Below, piece by piece: positions 26,259-35,107 of a DNA stretch of 64,000 nucleotides. Made by a program: the position numbers and the translations under genes. The notes under the pieces are model-generated. The model was not told where the DNA came from. It saw only the letters and a list, made by a program, of their open reading frames with translations, and made no database searches. Source of the DNA: Nitrosopumilus ureiphilus (lineage in GTDB: Archaea > Thermoproteota > Nitrososphaeria > Nitrososphaerales > Nitrosopumilaceae); the NCBI RefSeq assembly GCF_013407185.1, contig NZ_CP026995.1, positions 1,447,913-1,511,912 of the forward strand, written 5' to 3'. The first letter of the stretch is position 1. Every line of letters starts with the position of its first letter.

Positions 26259-26390
26259 GGATTCAAAATTTGAGATAAATAAAAATGGTTTAATCTACGA
26301 TGTTTGTCATTTTGTTTACCAAAACAAATTCATTTCATGCCTGATTTCACCATCACATCAAATAACCATATACAATCTTGGCTGTCATAG

Positions 26391-27173
26391 TTATATCCAA
26401 TCATCGCAGGTGCAGTAGAGGTATCAAAGAACATCTGGAACTTCATTGCCAAGTTGGGACCCAAGATGTTTTTCTTGAGAGTTCGTCTGGGTCTGACATA
26501 CGATGAGGAGCAACAGAAGATCGTGGAAAACATGATGTGTATGAAGAAAAGATTGACGAAGTCAAGAAAAAGCTTGCTGAATACTGGAATGCAGTAATGT
26601 CATTTCCATTACAAGATGGGAATGGAAAAATCATATGGGACAAGTCAAAGGAGTCACCTGACGTCATGTTAAAGATTGTGAAACATGCACAACTCTTGGC
26701 AAGACTAAAGAGATATGTCCCTACAGATAAGACGGAGGGAACTGGAGGATCTAGTTATGGATTCCAAGAGCCGATTATTGAGGATCCGGAAAGGGCTGCA
26801 AGATACCGGTACAACCTTGTAAAGGGGCTTTGCACTTTGCCAGGGTCGCAACTACATCATTGAAGATGACATTTCCATCATAAAGCCGATAGTCATGTCA
26901 AGTGCTGCAAAGGAAAGAATAGAACTTCTCAAGTTGCTGATTGCAAGTAACAGGGAAGTAACTGTTACGCAGTTGACGGATAGAAGAAGCGTTACAAGGA
27001 CGACTGCGCTGAAGACTATGAAACTTCGGGAGATCCTGAGACTTGTAGATGAGATCAAGGTATCAGGAAGTACCAAGCATGTCTCTGCGATACAACTGAA
27101 GGATCACTTTAGGTGGATCTTTAGAGGACCAGTAGTCCTTCCCCCTCTTGGGGGTATTTTTTTAGATAATTAA
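26391..27173 (+). pseudogene. Decayed AAA+ replicative helicase-type gene with C-terminal winged helix
   Basis: Three frames in succession read as one protein: VSKNIWNFIAKLGPKMFFLR (26421 on), EEKIDEVKKKLAEYWNAVMS... IIEDPERAARYRYNLVKG (26537-26830), then GRNYIIEDDISIIKPIVMSS... VTVTQLTDRRSVTRTTALK (about 26848-27115). The order resembles the C-terminal half of mobile-element AAA+ helicase/primase-type ATPases with a winged-helix tail. At least two frameshifts (near 26530 and 26825) and loss of the Walker half make it inactive. Presumably the former replication helicase of the element. Confidence 0.6.
27125..27163 (+). terminator. Double hairpin with T-run
   Basis: AGGAC-CAGTA-GTCCT (27125-27139) is followed by CCCCC-TCTT-GGGGG (27141-27154) and a T-rich run to 27163. 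It closes the helicase pseudogene region and is unusually strong for this AT-rich sequence. Confidence 0.7.
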
Positions 27174-27284
27174 ATAATCTAAAATTTTACCCCCTGAGAG
27201 ATTTTTTTGTTTCATAACTTTCCAACCTTATTTTCTTAACTTATGAAATACAGAAAACTCTATTAACATTCAATTCTATGAATC

Positions 27285-27974
27285 TTGTTGAAAAGTCAAA
27301 TTTCACAGTACTGTGTTCTTTTTGCAATCGTCAGTGTAATAATATTACAACCAGCCTATGCTCAAGAAAATTATCCAAGCAAGACTACAGAGTTGCAAAA
27401 TAACAACAATGGAACTCAACTGTGTTTTACTGATGTTAGTGAAGCAGTGAATTTTGTGAAAGATTCTACCGATATCATAGATAATTCTATCAAGATTGCA
27501 AAGGATTTGGAACAATGCAAGGAAGAATTTGCTAAAACAAAATCAAGTAATGATCCTTCTGATATTAGTTCGTCTGTAGGTCGCGCTGGCTCTTCATTTT
27601 CTGATATTGGTGGTTCTGCGGCTGCAATACTTGGATTGACTTCAATTGTTGTTGCTCTTGGTTTGTCGGGAGTCGCTATGAGCAAGTCTAATAAAAAAGG
27701 AGATGGCTCGCATGTGCCGGATGAAGATAAAAAGCCTGACGATGCAACGGATTCATTATCTGCGGAAACAAGGATAGAGAAAATTACGGAAGAGATTGGT
27801 GAATTGAATGAAAAAATTAGATTAGAATACATGAAACGATTCAAGGATGGAGAAAGATACGGATATAGAAAAGGATACAGAGATGGGGCAAGAGATAGAA
27901 ATGAAAAAAGATACAGGAACAGAGAACGATTTGGACGAAATAACTTCAGAATGCAAGGAGAAGATGAATTTTAA
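27285..27974 (+). CDS. Membrane protein with signal peptide and Arg/Gly/Tyr-rich tail (229 aa)
   Basis: Start is TTG 27285 or 27288; no in-frame ATG fits. A signal peptide (CVLFAIVSVIILQPAYAQ) is followed by an extracellular helical region with two Cys, a membrane segment at about 110-132 (GGSAAAILGLTSIVVALGLSGV), a Lys/Asp-rich linker, a coiled coil (RIEKITEEIGELNEKIRLEY) and a repetitive tail (YGYRKGYRDGARDRNEKRYR). This could be a surface-to-cytosol linker of the transfer apparatus, but no family is recognised. Confidence 0.6.
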   Translation: MLKSQISQYCVLFAIVSVIILQPAYAQENYPSKTTELQNNNNGTQLCFTDVSEAVNFVKDSTDIIDNSIKIAKDLEQCKEEFAKTKSSNDPSDISSSVGRAGSSFSDIGGSAAAILGLTSIVVALGLSGVAMSKSNKKGDGSHVPDEDKKPDDATDSLSAETRIEKITEEIGELNEKIRLEYMKRFKDGERYGYRKGYRDGARDRNEKRYRNRERFGRNNFRMQGEDEF

Positions 27975-28179
27975 TCATGGGGAATCTTGTGACATGCCAA
28001 ATTTTGGGAAACCCTTATTGACCATATTCGCAAATCATCACCAAAAACATACTACACCCAAACAATGTAATAAAACATGCTTTTCGCTTATAATTGTTAA
28101 GAAATTAACATGCATATTGCAATATTTTTGTAATTTTTGAATTGTAAATATTAAATTCAAGATAAACTCATTTCATTTT

Positions 28180-28522
28180 ATGAATGCTTATGCTACTCCA
28201 GAACTTGTTTCAAATGTTTATTCAAAATTAAAAGAAAAAACTTTTTGCATTAGGGGTTATAGATGTTAGTGATTTTAAATTCATAGATATTCCAAATTCA
28301 ATTGTAGAAATAAGAAACACAATACTAGAAATCAGATTTCAACCTATCAAAGAAAGGGATTTTTTATTAAAACAAAATGAACAATATGAGAAGATGAAAT
28401 CAAAAAGCAAACATGTTGATGTAATTAATGATAGTATAGATTCAAATATTAAAAGGATCAGGAAGTTGAATCAGAAAATATCACTTCCAGAAAAGAAACA
28501 CAGGACTTTCTTTTTCTTTTAA
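28180..28522 (+). pseudogene. Small hypothetical gene with one frameshift
   Basis: ATG 28180 reads MNAYATPELVSNVYSKLKEK to a stop at 28267-28269. The +1 frame continues ALGVIDVSDFKFIDIPNSIV... and ends HRTFFFF at 28522. The break falls in AAAAAACTTTTT (28235-28246), a slippery-looking run, so decay, programmed frameshifting or a sequencing error are all possible. The joined product (about 114 aa) is charged and helical at the C-terminus. No family recognised. Confidence 0.5.
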
Positions 28523-28587
28523 CAATAATTTAAAAATTTGGAACTTAAATCCTGTTTGTCTAATGTATCTTAGACGAAGTTTTGCGT

Positions 28588-28992
28588 TTAATTCTCTAGA
28601 ATTTTCCTGATAAGCCTATCGATGCACATGCCTGTTCTTTTTTCTATGTCGTGCTCCCAGAACCGCAAAACAGACCAACCATCCCTTCGTAGTTTTCTAG
28701 TGATCTTAGCATCACGTCTCATGTTTCTCTCAATCTTGTCTTTCCAGAATTTTTGTCGCGGTTTTTTCTTGTTGTTGTAATTGTATCCGTGCCAAAAATC
28801 CCCGTCACAGAAGATGGCTATTCTTTTCTCTTCTAGGACAAAGTCAGGGTTGCCAAACATCTTTGGATACATTTGAAACGGAAATCCAAGCCCTTTGAGA
28901 ATCTCGTTCATCTGAAGATCAATCTTTGTGTTGGTTCCTCTGATCCTTGACATTATCCAGGATCTTTTTTCCGGAGTAAAGATGTCAGTCAC
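28588..28992 (-). CDS. vsr: Very short patch repair (Vsr) endonuclease (134 aa)
   Basis: Nicks beside T:G mismatches that arise when 5-methylcytosine deaminates. Visible signatures are RSWIMSRIRGTNTK near the N-terminus, catalytic Asp50 in GNPDFVLEEKRIAIFCDGDFWHG, and the C-terminal GWSVLRFWEHDIEK. Length fits the family (about 130-155 aa). It lies divergent from the cytosine methyltransferase gene, the usual partnership, 155 bp away. GC content is higher than in flanking DNA, consistent with acquisition. Confidence 0.9.
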   Translation of the reverse strand: MTDIFTPEKRSWIMSRIRGTNTKIDLQMNEILKGLGFPFQMYPKMFGNPDFVLEEKRIAIFCDGDFWHGYNYNNKKKPRQKFWKDKIERNMRRDAKITRKLRRDGWSVLRFWEHDIEKRTGMCIDRLIRKILEN

Positions 28993-29147
28993 GGTTTTCT
29001 TTGGGAATGCTCTTCTAGATACTTTGTCCTTCTTTAGAACTATTGTAAAGGCGCGGGGAGGCTAAAAAAATAAATGCCGAACTAGAAAAGGAATTAAGTG
29101 AAGTAATTGATAGTTAAAATTTAACTACCGAGATACGGATCATAATT

Positions 29148-31334
29148 ATGAAAATAATCTCTTTGTTCAGTGGAGCTGGTGGGCTAGATCTAGGTTTCAA
29201 AGAGGCTGGTTTCGATTGTGTTCTCGCATCTGACATTATGCCCCATGCTGAATCAACCTACAAAAAGAATTTCCCTGAAGCAAAATTCATAAAAAAAGAC
29301 ATAAGATTGCTTAGGGTAGACGAAATTAAAAAGGCTATTGGGAATCAGAAGATCGATGTGATAATTGGAGGTCCACCCTGCCAGGGATTCTCCAATATGG
29401 GAAATAAGAATTCTGCCGACCCAAAAAATTATCTTTTTGAAAAGTATGTTGATATCGTCAACGCTGTTCAACCGAAATGTTTTGTGTTTGAAAATGTAAA
29501 GGGTCTGTTTACAATGTTTGAAGGCAGGTTCTTCGATAAAATAGTTAATTCATTTCTAGAAATAGGATATGACATTTTCTATAGTATGATTGACTCTTCT
29601 GATTACGGTGTGCCACAAAAGAGAGAACGCATAATAATTGTGGGGTCTAAAATTGACCGCCCATTTAAATTTCCGCAGCCTAATGCCAATCCATTTGGAA
29701 AAATAACATCGTACAAAAATGTAGGCAAAGCGATAAATGACTTAATCAAGAGGAAGAAAATTCCAAATCACATTCCTCTGAACCATAGTGAAGTTGTGGT
29801 AAAAAGGTATAATCTTATACCCGAAGGTGGCAAATTGCCCAAGCCCGAAAATCTGCCTAAAGAAATAAGGCGGAAGAATTTCGGAAACACCTACACAAGG
29901 CTGAGCAGAAATGATGTTTCATCCACTATTGTCCCAGGAAATAATGCTCTTCCAGTTCACCCTACCTTGAATAGGAGTCTAACCCCAAGAGAAGCTGCGA
30001 GAATCCAAACATTCCCGGATGACTTCATATTCGATGGGGACAGGCGCTCCCAATGCATATTAGTTGGCAATGCCGTGCCTCCTCTCTTGTCAGCAAAGAT
30101 AGCAGAGTCCGTATCTAATTTCATGATGGGGACAAAATACGAGGGTACCGAACCTGATGGTGAAGCTCATGTAGGAACAACATTCTCACGTGCAAAAAAC
30201 AATCCGACAAAATCAGGTAGAGCAACCTTGAAATTTGCAGATCTATTTTGCGGTGCTGGTGGTTTTACACAGGGGTTGGAATCTGCCGGTCTTCAGTGTG
30301 TACTTGGAGTTGACAATGACGAGCATGCTGTTGCTGCATACCGATTAAATCACAAACACCATGAATGTTTGAATTTGGACCTGTCATCTTTGGAAAATCA
30401 GAAGATAGTATCTAGACAGTTGAAAAAGGAAGGAGTTGACCTAATAGTAGGAGGTCCGCCCTGTCAGGGATTCTCGATATTCGGAAAAAGAAGATTCGTT
30501 AACACAAGAAAACATGATGTTAAATCAGACAAGAGGAACGACTTAGTTTTCGCCTACGCCAACATAATAAAAAATGTTAAACCAAATTGGTTCATAATGG
30601 AAAATGTTCCTGGCATTATGTCTGCACGCAATGGGGCCTACATAGATGCCATAAGAAAGTTTTTCACCAAAAACAAGTATAGAACCGAAATCAAAATCAT
30701 CAATACCGCGGATTACGGCGTGCCACAAAAAAGAAAACGTTTCATCCTTTTTGGAACTAAAACCGATTTGATGATTCCGTGGCCGAAACCAAAGTTTTTT
30801 GAAAACCCAGAATCATGGCAACTTCCACATAGGACGGTCGGCGAAGTTCTGAATGACTTGTCCAACAAATCAACCGTTGGAAGATACAAGAATCATTTCG
30901 TTCCAAGCCACTCAAAAGTTGTTTCCAAGAGATTCTCATACATTGAGGAGGGGGAAAAACTAAATGTCGAGTCTTTACCAGATAATCTCAAAATAGGAAC
31001 AAAAACTGGAAAGCCGATTTCCAACTATAGTGGTGTTTACAGGCGGCTTCACAGGGACAAACCAGCTAACACAATCGTCCCAGGCCACAATGCTCTTCCA
31101 GTTCACCCCACCCTTAATAGAACTCTTACAATAAGGGAAGCTGCGAGAATCCAAACATTCCCGGACAATTTCGAATTTGTGGGTCCAATAGTACAACAAG
31201 GACTCCAGGTTGGGAACGCATTTCCATGTTTAGTTGCACAAATAGTTGGTGAGAGATTACGAACCGTAGTAAATAAAAACTGGAATACAGACAGAGCAAC
31301 CAACTTGGCTAAATATTCCATGTTGGAGAAATAG
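29148..31334 (+). CDS. Tandem double DNA cytosine-C5 methyltransferase (728 aa)
   Basis: Two complete C5-methyltransferase modules lie in one chain. Module 1 (1-330): motif I FSGAGGLDLGF, motif IV PPCQGFS with Cys78, ENV at 115-117, QKRER, motif IX REAARIQTFPDD, motif X VGNAVPP. Module 2 (about 360-715): FCGAGGFTQGL, PPCQGFS with Cys439, ENVPG, QKRKR, REAARIQTFPDN, VGNAFP. Both catalytic cysteines are present. The two probably modify the two strands of an asymmetric site or two sites, protecting against the nuclease encoded 5 bp downstream. The target-recognition/motif IX stretches of the modules are nearly identical. Confidence 0.9.
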   Translation: MKIISLFSGAGGLDLGFKEAGFDCVLASDIMPHAESTYKKNFPEAKFIKKDIRLLRVDEIKKAIGNQKIDVIIGGPPCQGFSNMGNKNSADPKNYLFEKYVDIVNAVQPKCFVFENVKGLFTMFEGRFFDKIVNSFLEIGYDIFYSMIDSSDYGVPQKRERIIIVGSKIDRPFKFPQPNANPFGKITSYKNVGKAINDLIKRKKIPNHIPLNHSEVVVKRYNLIPEGGKLPKPENLPKEIRRKNFGNTYTRLSRNDVSSTIVPGNNALPVHPTLNRSLTPREAARIQTFPDDFIFDGDRRSQCILVGNAVPPLLSAKIAESVSNFMMGTKYEGTEPDGEAHVGTTFSRAKNNPTKSGRATLKFADLFCGAGGFTQGLESAGLQCVLGVDNDEHAVAAYRLNHKHHECLNLDLSSLENQKIVSRQLKKEGVDLIVGGPPCQGFSIFGKRRFVNTRKHDVKSDKRNDLVFAYANIIKNVKPNWFIMENVPGIMSARNGAYIDAIRKFFTKNKYRTEIKIINTADYGVPQKRKRFILFGTKTDLMIPWPKPKFFENPESWQLPHRTVGEVLNDLSNKSTVGRYKNHFVPSHSKVVSKRFSYIEEGEKLNVESLPDNLKIGTKTGKPISNYSGVYRRLHRDKPANTIVPGHNALPVHPTLNRTLTIREAARIQTFPDNFEFVGPIVQQGLQVGNAFPCLVAQIVGERLRTVVNKNWNTDRATNLAKYSMLEK

Positions 31335-31338
31335 AATA

Positions 31339-32595
31339 ATGTCAGTAAATCATCATCTTTTAGCCAAGACTGCAACAGATTCCATATTGAAAAAGTTCAA
31401 GGAAGGTAATTGGAAATGTTGCGGCAATATTGGAACAAACTTCTATCGAACTGGTGTAGATGCTTCCTTTCCATCCCCGGATGCAGCATTTTATGATAAT
31501 GGCAACAAGATCATGGTATCATTCGAATTCAAACCCCCAACAGAGAATAAGAGAGGGATTCTCACTGGCCTGGGGCAATCAATAGCTTATTTGAAAACCA
31601 GTAGCATTTCATATTTAATCATCCCTAAAAAACTGGAAGACTTCGACTTACAAGACTATATGAAGAATTTATTTTCAAATTTGGTCGGAGGCAAGCTCCC
31701 CATAGGCCTGATTGCTTATGATAATGATCACCCATCAGAAGTTTCCGTGATCCACAATGTAGATAGTCTGTTAGAAGTAAAGAAGTTTAACCAGATATCT
31801 GAAGGCCGTTTCTGGGCGAAACACCAAGATCTGCCAATCCCATTGTTCCATTTGATACTTCATTGTTATTATCTCAAGAAGATAGGTAAAGTACCAGGTG
31901 ATGCGTTTGCAGATTGTTGGAAAAATTACCTATTCAAATCAAATTCGTTAAAAACCTTAGAACCTACTGATGTCAAGGACATAAGAGACGAAGTAATCAA
32001 GACTTTAGCTGGAAGCAAAAACATTAGGTTTCTAGAGAAAAACCTGAAAAAAGCAAAAAAGTTGTCAGGGGAAAAACAAAAAGAAGCAATATCAAAATTG
32101 AAAAAAGATTCCAATACAGAATTCGTTGGCGACAATTATTATAATTCTCTAAAAAAGAACTTCGTAACATTTTTGAAGCATGTTGGATTAGTTGAGTCAA
32201 CTGGAAATCTAACTGAATACGGTGTTAAGCTTTATCATTTGGGATTGATGAACGGCCCTAACAGCAAAATATTTCAAGATTATTTCTTGAAATGTGTACT
32301 GGAAACAGGACGTCATTTGGACTTAATTTTTGACATCGATGGATTATGCAACGAGTACAGAGGTAAAATGACTACAAAAGAAATCACATCAAAAATGAAT
32401 GATGATTATGAAAAAGGGGGCATGATAAAGCGAAATCCAAATAGAAATGCCGGCAAGACTAGTAGGGTAGGATTTCTCAAATATGAGTTCATATTATGGA
32501 GATCTTTGTCTTTAATAGAAAAAACTAAAGGAAAGCCGGATATTTCTTTTAACTGGAAAAAAATAACTGAGGTTTGTTCTTTACCAGAATTATGA
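31339..32595 (+). CDS. Type II restriction endonuclease, PD-(D/E)XK fold (418 aa)
   Basis: Starts 5 bp after the methyltransferase stop. Residues 47-66 (PDAAFYDNGNKIMVSFEFKP) supply the catalytic Asp48...Glu63-x-Lys65 core. The remainder is mixed alpha/beta with a Lys-rich helical segment (KNLKKAKKLSGEKQKEAISK) and a possible DNA-binding helical domain toward the C-terminus (VGLVESTGNLTEYGVKLYHLG). Context with Vsr and the double methyltransferase makes restriction the clear role; specificity cannot be read from sequence. Confidence 0.8.
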   Translation: MSVNHHLLAKTATDSILKKFKEGNWKCCGNIGTNFYRTGVDASFPSPDAAFYDNGNKIMVSFEFKPPTENKRGILTGLGQSIAYLKTSSISYLIIPKKLEDFDLQDYMKNLFSNLVGGKLPIGLIAYDNDHPSEVSVIHNVDSLLEVKKFNQISEGRFWAKHQDLPIPLFHLILHCYYLKKIGKVPGDAFADCWKNYLFKSNSLKTLEPTDVKDIRDEVIKTLAGSKNIRFLEKNLKKAKKLSGEKQKEAISKLKKDSNTEFVGDNYYNSLKKNFVTFLKHVGLVESTGNLTEYGVKLYHLGLMNGPNSKIFQDYFLKCVLETGRHLDLIFDIDGLCNEYRGKMTTKEITSKMNDDYEKGGMIKRNPNRNAGKTSRVGFLKYEFILWRSLSLIEKTKGKPDISFNWKKITEVCSLPEL

Positions 32596-32672
32596 CTAAA
32601 GTTCCACAGAAATTATTGATGGAAATACAGTCGAGGCAAGAGCAGAACGTTCTGGAAAAGTTGAAGGGTTAA
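32592..32672 (+). CDS. Tentative 26-residue ORF after the nuclease gene
   Basis: ATG overlaps the nuclease stop (ATGA). The peptide MTKVPQKLLMEIQSRQEQNV... is helical and unrecognised. It might be a coupled accessory peptide or the truncated start of a lost gene at the island edge. Confidence 0.3.
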   Translation: MTKVPQKLLMEIQSRQEQNVLEKLKG

Positions 32673-32730
32673 AAGAGAATAATACGTTTTAACATTTGTA
32701 TTAAATTAGGATTGTTTTTTTAATTATCTG

Positions 32731-32805
32731 GGGCTCGTAGCTCAGCTTGGCTGGAGCGTTCGACTGATAATCGAAAGGTCATGTGTTCGAATCACATCGG
32801 GCCCA
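32731..32805 (+). tRNA. tRNA-Ile (anticodon GAU)
   Basis: A 75-nt cloverleaf: acceptor GGGCTCG pairs with CGGGCCC (one G-U), D-arm AGCTCAGC...GGAGC, anticodon stem around CTGATAA giving GAU, T-arm GTGTTCGAATCAC. CCA is not encoded. A decayed tyrosine integrase starts 20 bp after its 3' end and points toward it, marking the tRNA as an integration site. Confidence 0.95.
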
Positions 32806-32825
32806 TTAGTTTTTTCTTTATTATT

Positions 32826-33250
32826 TTAGAAGATAGGAATTTCAATACTATTAGTTCTCAAATATTGTAACAATTCATTGAATTTTTCTTCCAACTGAGT
32901 ATCTTTTCAGAAAGTTTCTTGATGTTCTTCTCCACTGTCTCAAAGTCAGATATTGTAAGGTGGGGCTCAGCATCAAGATACATCTCCCTCTTCTTGCCCT
33001 CAGGTAATTGGTAATACGTATCAAGATAGAAACTGTGGCCCATTAATGCCTCGGCATAGTCTCTACCGCAGACGTTTCCAACTATAGTCCTGAAGTATTT
33101 CCTGAACGCATGAAAGTGGATTACCCTCTTTCCGTTCTACATCCTTGCGTCAAATTCTGGCACCTTCTTGATTGCTAATTCTAGGCTATTCTGAAGCAGA
33201 GTCTCTGCTGCAAAGAACGGCCCCACAACGCAATCTTGTGTGGTATTATT
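32826..33250 (-). pseudogene. C-terminal part of a tyrosine recombinase (integrase)
   Basis: The reverse strand reads VVGPFFAAETLLQNSLELAI, a stop (TAG after DARM), NGKRVIHFHAFRKYFRTIVG, GRDYAEALMGHSFYLDTYYQ and LPEGKKREMYLDAEPHLTIS, then shifts frame near 32900 and ends QLEEKFNELLQYLRTNSIEI. HAFRK supplies the His-x-x-Arg motif, MGHSF the second His box, and the Tyr in LDTYYQ is the likely nucleophile. The N-terminal half is absent. One stop and one frameshift show it is inactive. Its position next to tRNA-Ile identifies the integration point of a former element. Confidence 0.8.
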
Positions 33251-33396
33251 TTTTCAAAATATGATTTTTCAATTTTGTGATGTCATAATGGATCTAGAAA
33301 TCAGTCACTAGTTAAAAGCCCTGATCATCTGAGAACTCTTTTTGACCAGACGGGAATTTTTGCAATTAGCAGTCACGATACTAAATGTACTACAAC

Positions 33397-34005
33397 TCAG
33401 ATAATATTTTTTTCAATGTTTGCCATGATGTTTGGATCACAATTTACAAGCTCATCGATTTTCTCACAAGTCTCTACAAACCATTTCTGCAGTTCTCGCA
33501 AAATCAGATCATGCTGTTTGATCCTCAAATATGCAGAATGTGGGATGTAGACTTTTTTTGATGATTTCCTGCAAACGTAGCCTCTCTTTCTTAATTGTAC
33601 AGTTGATGCCATTCTAAGCCGAGCTTGGGAGTAAACAGCATCCAGTTTTTCTAAAAATCTCGGTATTGGATAACTTCCGTTTTTTGGGTTTGGAAAGTTT
33701 GATTGCATTACATAAATTTCAGATAATGCACATAATGACAAAAAAGGAATGCCAAATTTTCCAGCAACAACGACATATCTTCCATAATCAGTCAGGGCAC
33801 ATGTAGAACCATCAACGGTTATCAATCCACGTTTGATTAATAATTTGAGAGGGCGCAGATCAAAATTATTTGGAAAGGAGGTAACCGGGCCCTTGAAAAC
33901 ATATTTCAAAATTTTCTCAGTTGAGCTGTCTTTGAAAACACAGGAGCCTCTATGAATGATGCAGTCAATCTCATTTATGGTTTTTTGCGTGAGTGTGTAT
34001 CTCAA
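33397..34005 (-). CDS. Hypothetical winged-helix-like protein of the TFB/ParB operon (202 aa)
   Basis: Third gene of a tight operon (1 bp after the preceding stop). Residues about 50-80 (FDLRPLKLLIKRGLITVDGSTCALTDYGRYVVV) look like a wing and recognition helix. A hydrophobic stretch (IPFLSLCALSEIYVM) and a basic region with Cys (RKRGYVCRKSSKKVYIP) follow, and the C-terminus is helical. Probably a DNA-binding component of the replicon. No named family recognised. Confidence 0.55.
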   Translation of the reverse strand: MRYTLTQKTINEIDCIIHRGSCVFKDSSTEKILKYVFKGPVTSFPNNFDLRPLKLLIKRGLITVDGSTCALTDYGRYVVVAGKFGIPFLSLCALSEIYVMQSNFPNPKNGSYPIPRFLEKLDAVYSQARLRMASTVQLRKRGYVCRKSSKKVYIPHSAYLRIKQHDLILRELQKWFVETCEKIDELVNCDPNIMANIEKNII

Positions 34006-34006
34006 T

Positions 34007-35107
34007 TTACAGCTTGCTGTTTGTAAATATCACGCCGCTTAGATTGATTTTTTTCTTTTTTGCGTTGTTTAGAATGGTTTGAAGCTGATCTGTATTAGAA
34101 AATTTTTTCATAAAGGCGTTTCCATCATTTCCCAAGTCAAGATGTTTTGCTGCCGCATTTGGAAACACAAATGCCTGGGATCCAAGATCACCTACCAGAG
34201 TAATAACTTTATTTTTGTTTTTAATTTCTGCGACTCTGCCAGTTTTTGTATTTACAATCATTGGTTTGCGGCGTGTCTCCCTGTCTCCTTCAATGTACAA
34301 AATATTTGAGAATGTCTTAGTAAGGCTTGCTGCTGTTTGCGCAGTTTTTTTGGAAGGTTTGGTTGCTGGTTGTTTGAGATGGTTTTCAGATATCTCTGCA
34401 ACATTCACAACATCTGCAATTTTTACCTCTTGGTTTTTTTCTGTCTTTTCTGCAAATTCACTTAACGTTACATCTATAACATCAGGATTAGGCCATGCAA
34501 ATTTTGCATCAGATATGGTCTCCATCATAATTAGGGCTATGATTGCTTCAGATGCAATACTTTGTTTTGAGATTGGTATTTTTGCAATCTTGGCAGGAAT
34601 GTAAGAAGGCATGAAAACAGACGTCAATCTCTCTGAAAGATACTCGTTGAGTTGTCTTAGTTTTTTGATTGTTTTTTCATCCAATGGAAGTCGCAGAATC
34701 TTTTCAGTTTCAGTATTATTTAGCAAGAACATACGTATTGCCTTGCTTTCATCAATTCCTCGCTCACCAAGAAAGTCAATGGCATCACGCACCAAAAGTG
34801 GATCAAATGAACTGGGGTCCTTGTTTTTGCGAACATGCTGAACTACAGCATCAGTTAATGTATCATATTCAGTAATGTTTACCTGAACGTCATCTAGACC
34901 TATCTGCTTGCATGCACGATAGACTTCGTCACGAGTAATGATGTAGTGTTTTCCGTTAACCTTTCCAACCTCAATTACAGGCAAATCTTGAGGGAAGGTT
35001 GATGCAATGTTTGCATACTGATCAATGATTTTCTTTGTAGGGCTTGTCACATTTGCAGGAAGTGTATACAATGATGACACCGTGATTGTTTGAACTGTTT
35101 CTTGCAT
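34007..35107 (-). CDS. ParB-like protein of a mobile replicon (366 aa)
   Basis: The N-terminus resembles a ParB/Srx domain: FPQDLPVIEVGKVNGKHYII, followed by a helical part (DAIDFLGERGIDESKAIRMF, ETEKILRLPLDEKTIKKLRQ). The canonical GERR box is degenerate (IITRDEVYRACKQIGL). A Lys/Ala-rich linker and a C-terminal alpha/beta domain (VITLVGDLGSQAFVFPNAA) complete it. The ATG shares one base with the TFB stop (TAATG), so translation is coupled. It is probably the partition or copy-control protein of the integrated element, distinct from the chromosomal-type ParB at 5077. Confidence 0.6.
   Translation of the reverse strand: MQETVQTITVSSLYTLPANVTSPTKKIIDQYANIASTFPQDLPVIEVGKVNGKHYIITRDEVYRACKQIGLDDVQVNITEYDTLTDAVVQHVRKNKDPSSFDPLLVRDAIDFLGERGIDESKAIRMFLLNNTETEKILRLPLDEKTIKKLRQLNEYLSERLTSVFMPSYIPAKIAKIPISKQSIASEAIIALIMMETISDAKFAWPNPDVIDVTLSEFAEKTEKNQEVKIADVVNVAEISENHLKQPATKPSKKTAQTAASLTKTFSNILYIEGDRETRRKPMIVNTKTGRVAEIKNKNKVITLVGDLGSQAFVFPNAAAKHLDLGNDGNAFMKKFSNTDQLQTILNNAKKKKINLSGVIFTNSKL

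Noticed and set aside
27847-28140. 97-codon forward ORF
   Set aside because: It lies mostly inside the Arg/Gly-rich end of the gene at 27285 in another frame and has low-complexity Lys/Glu/Thr content.
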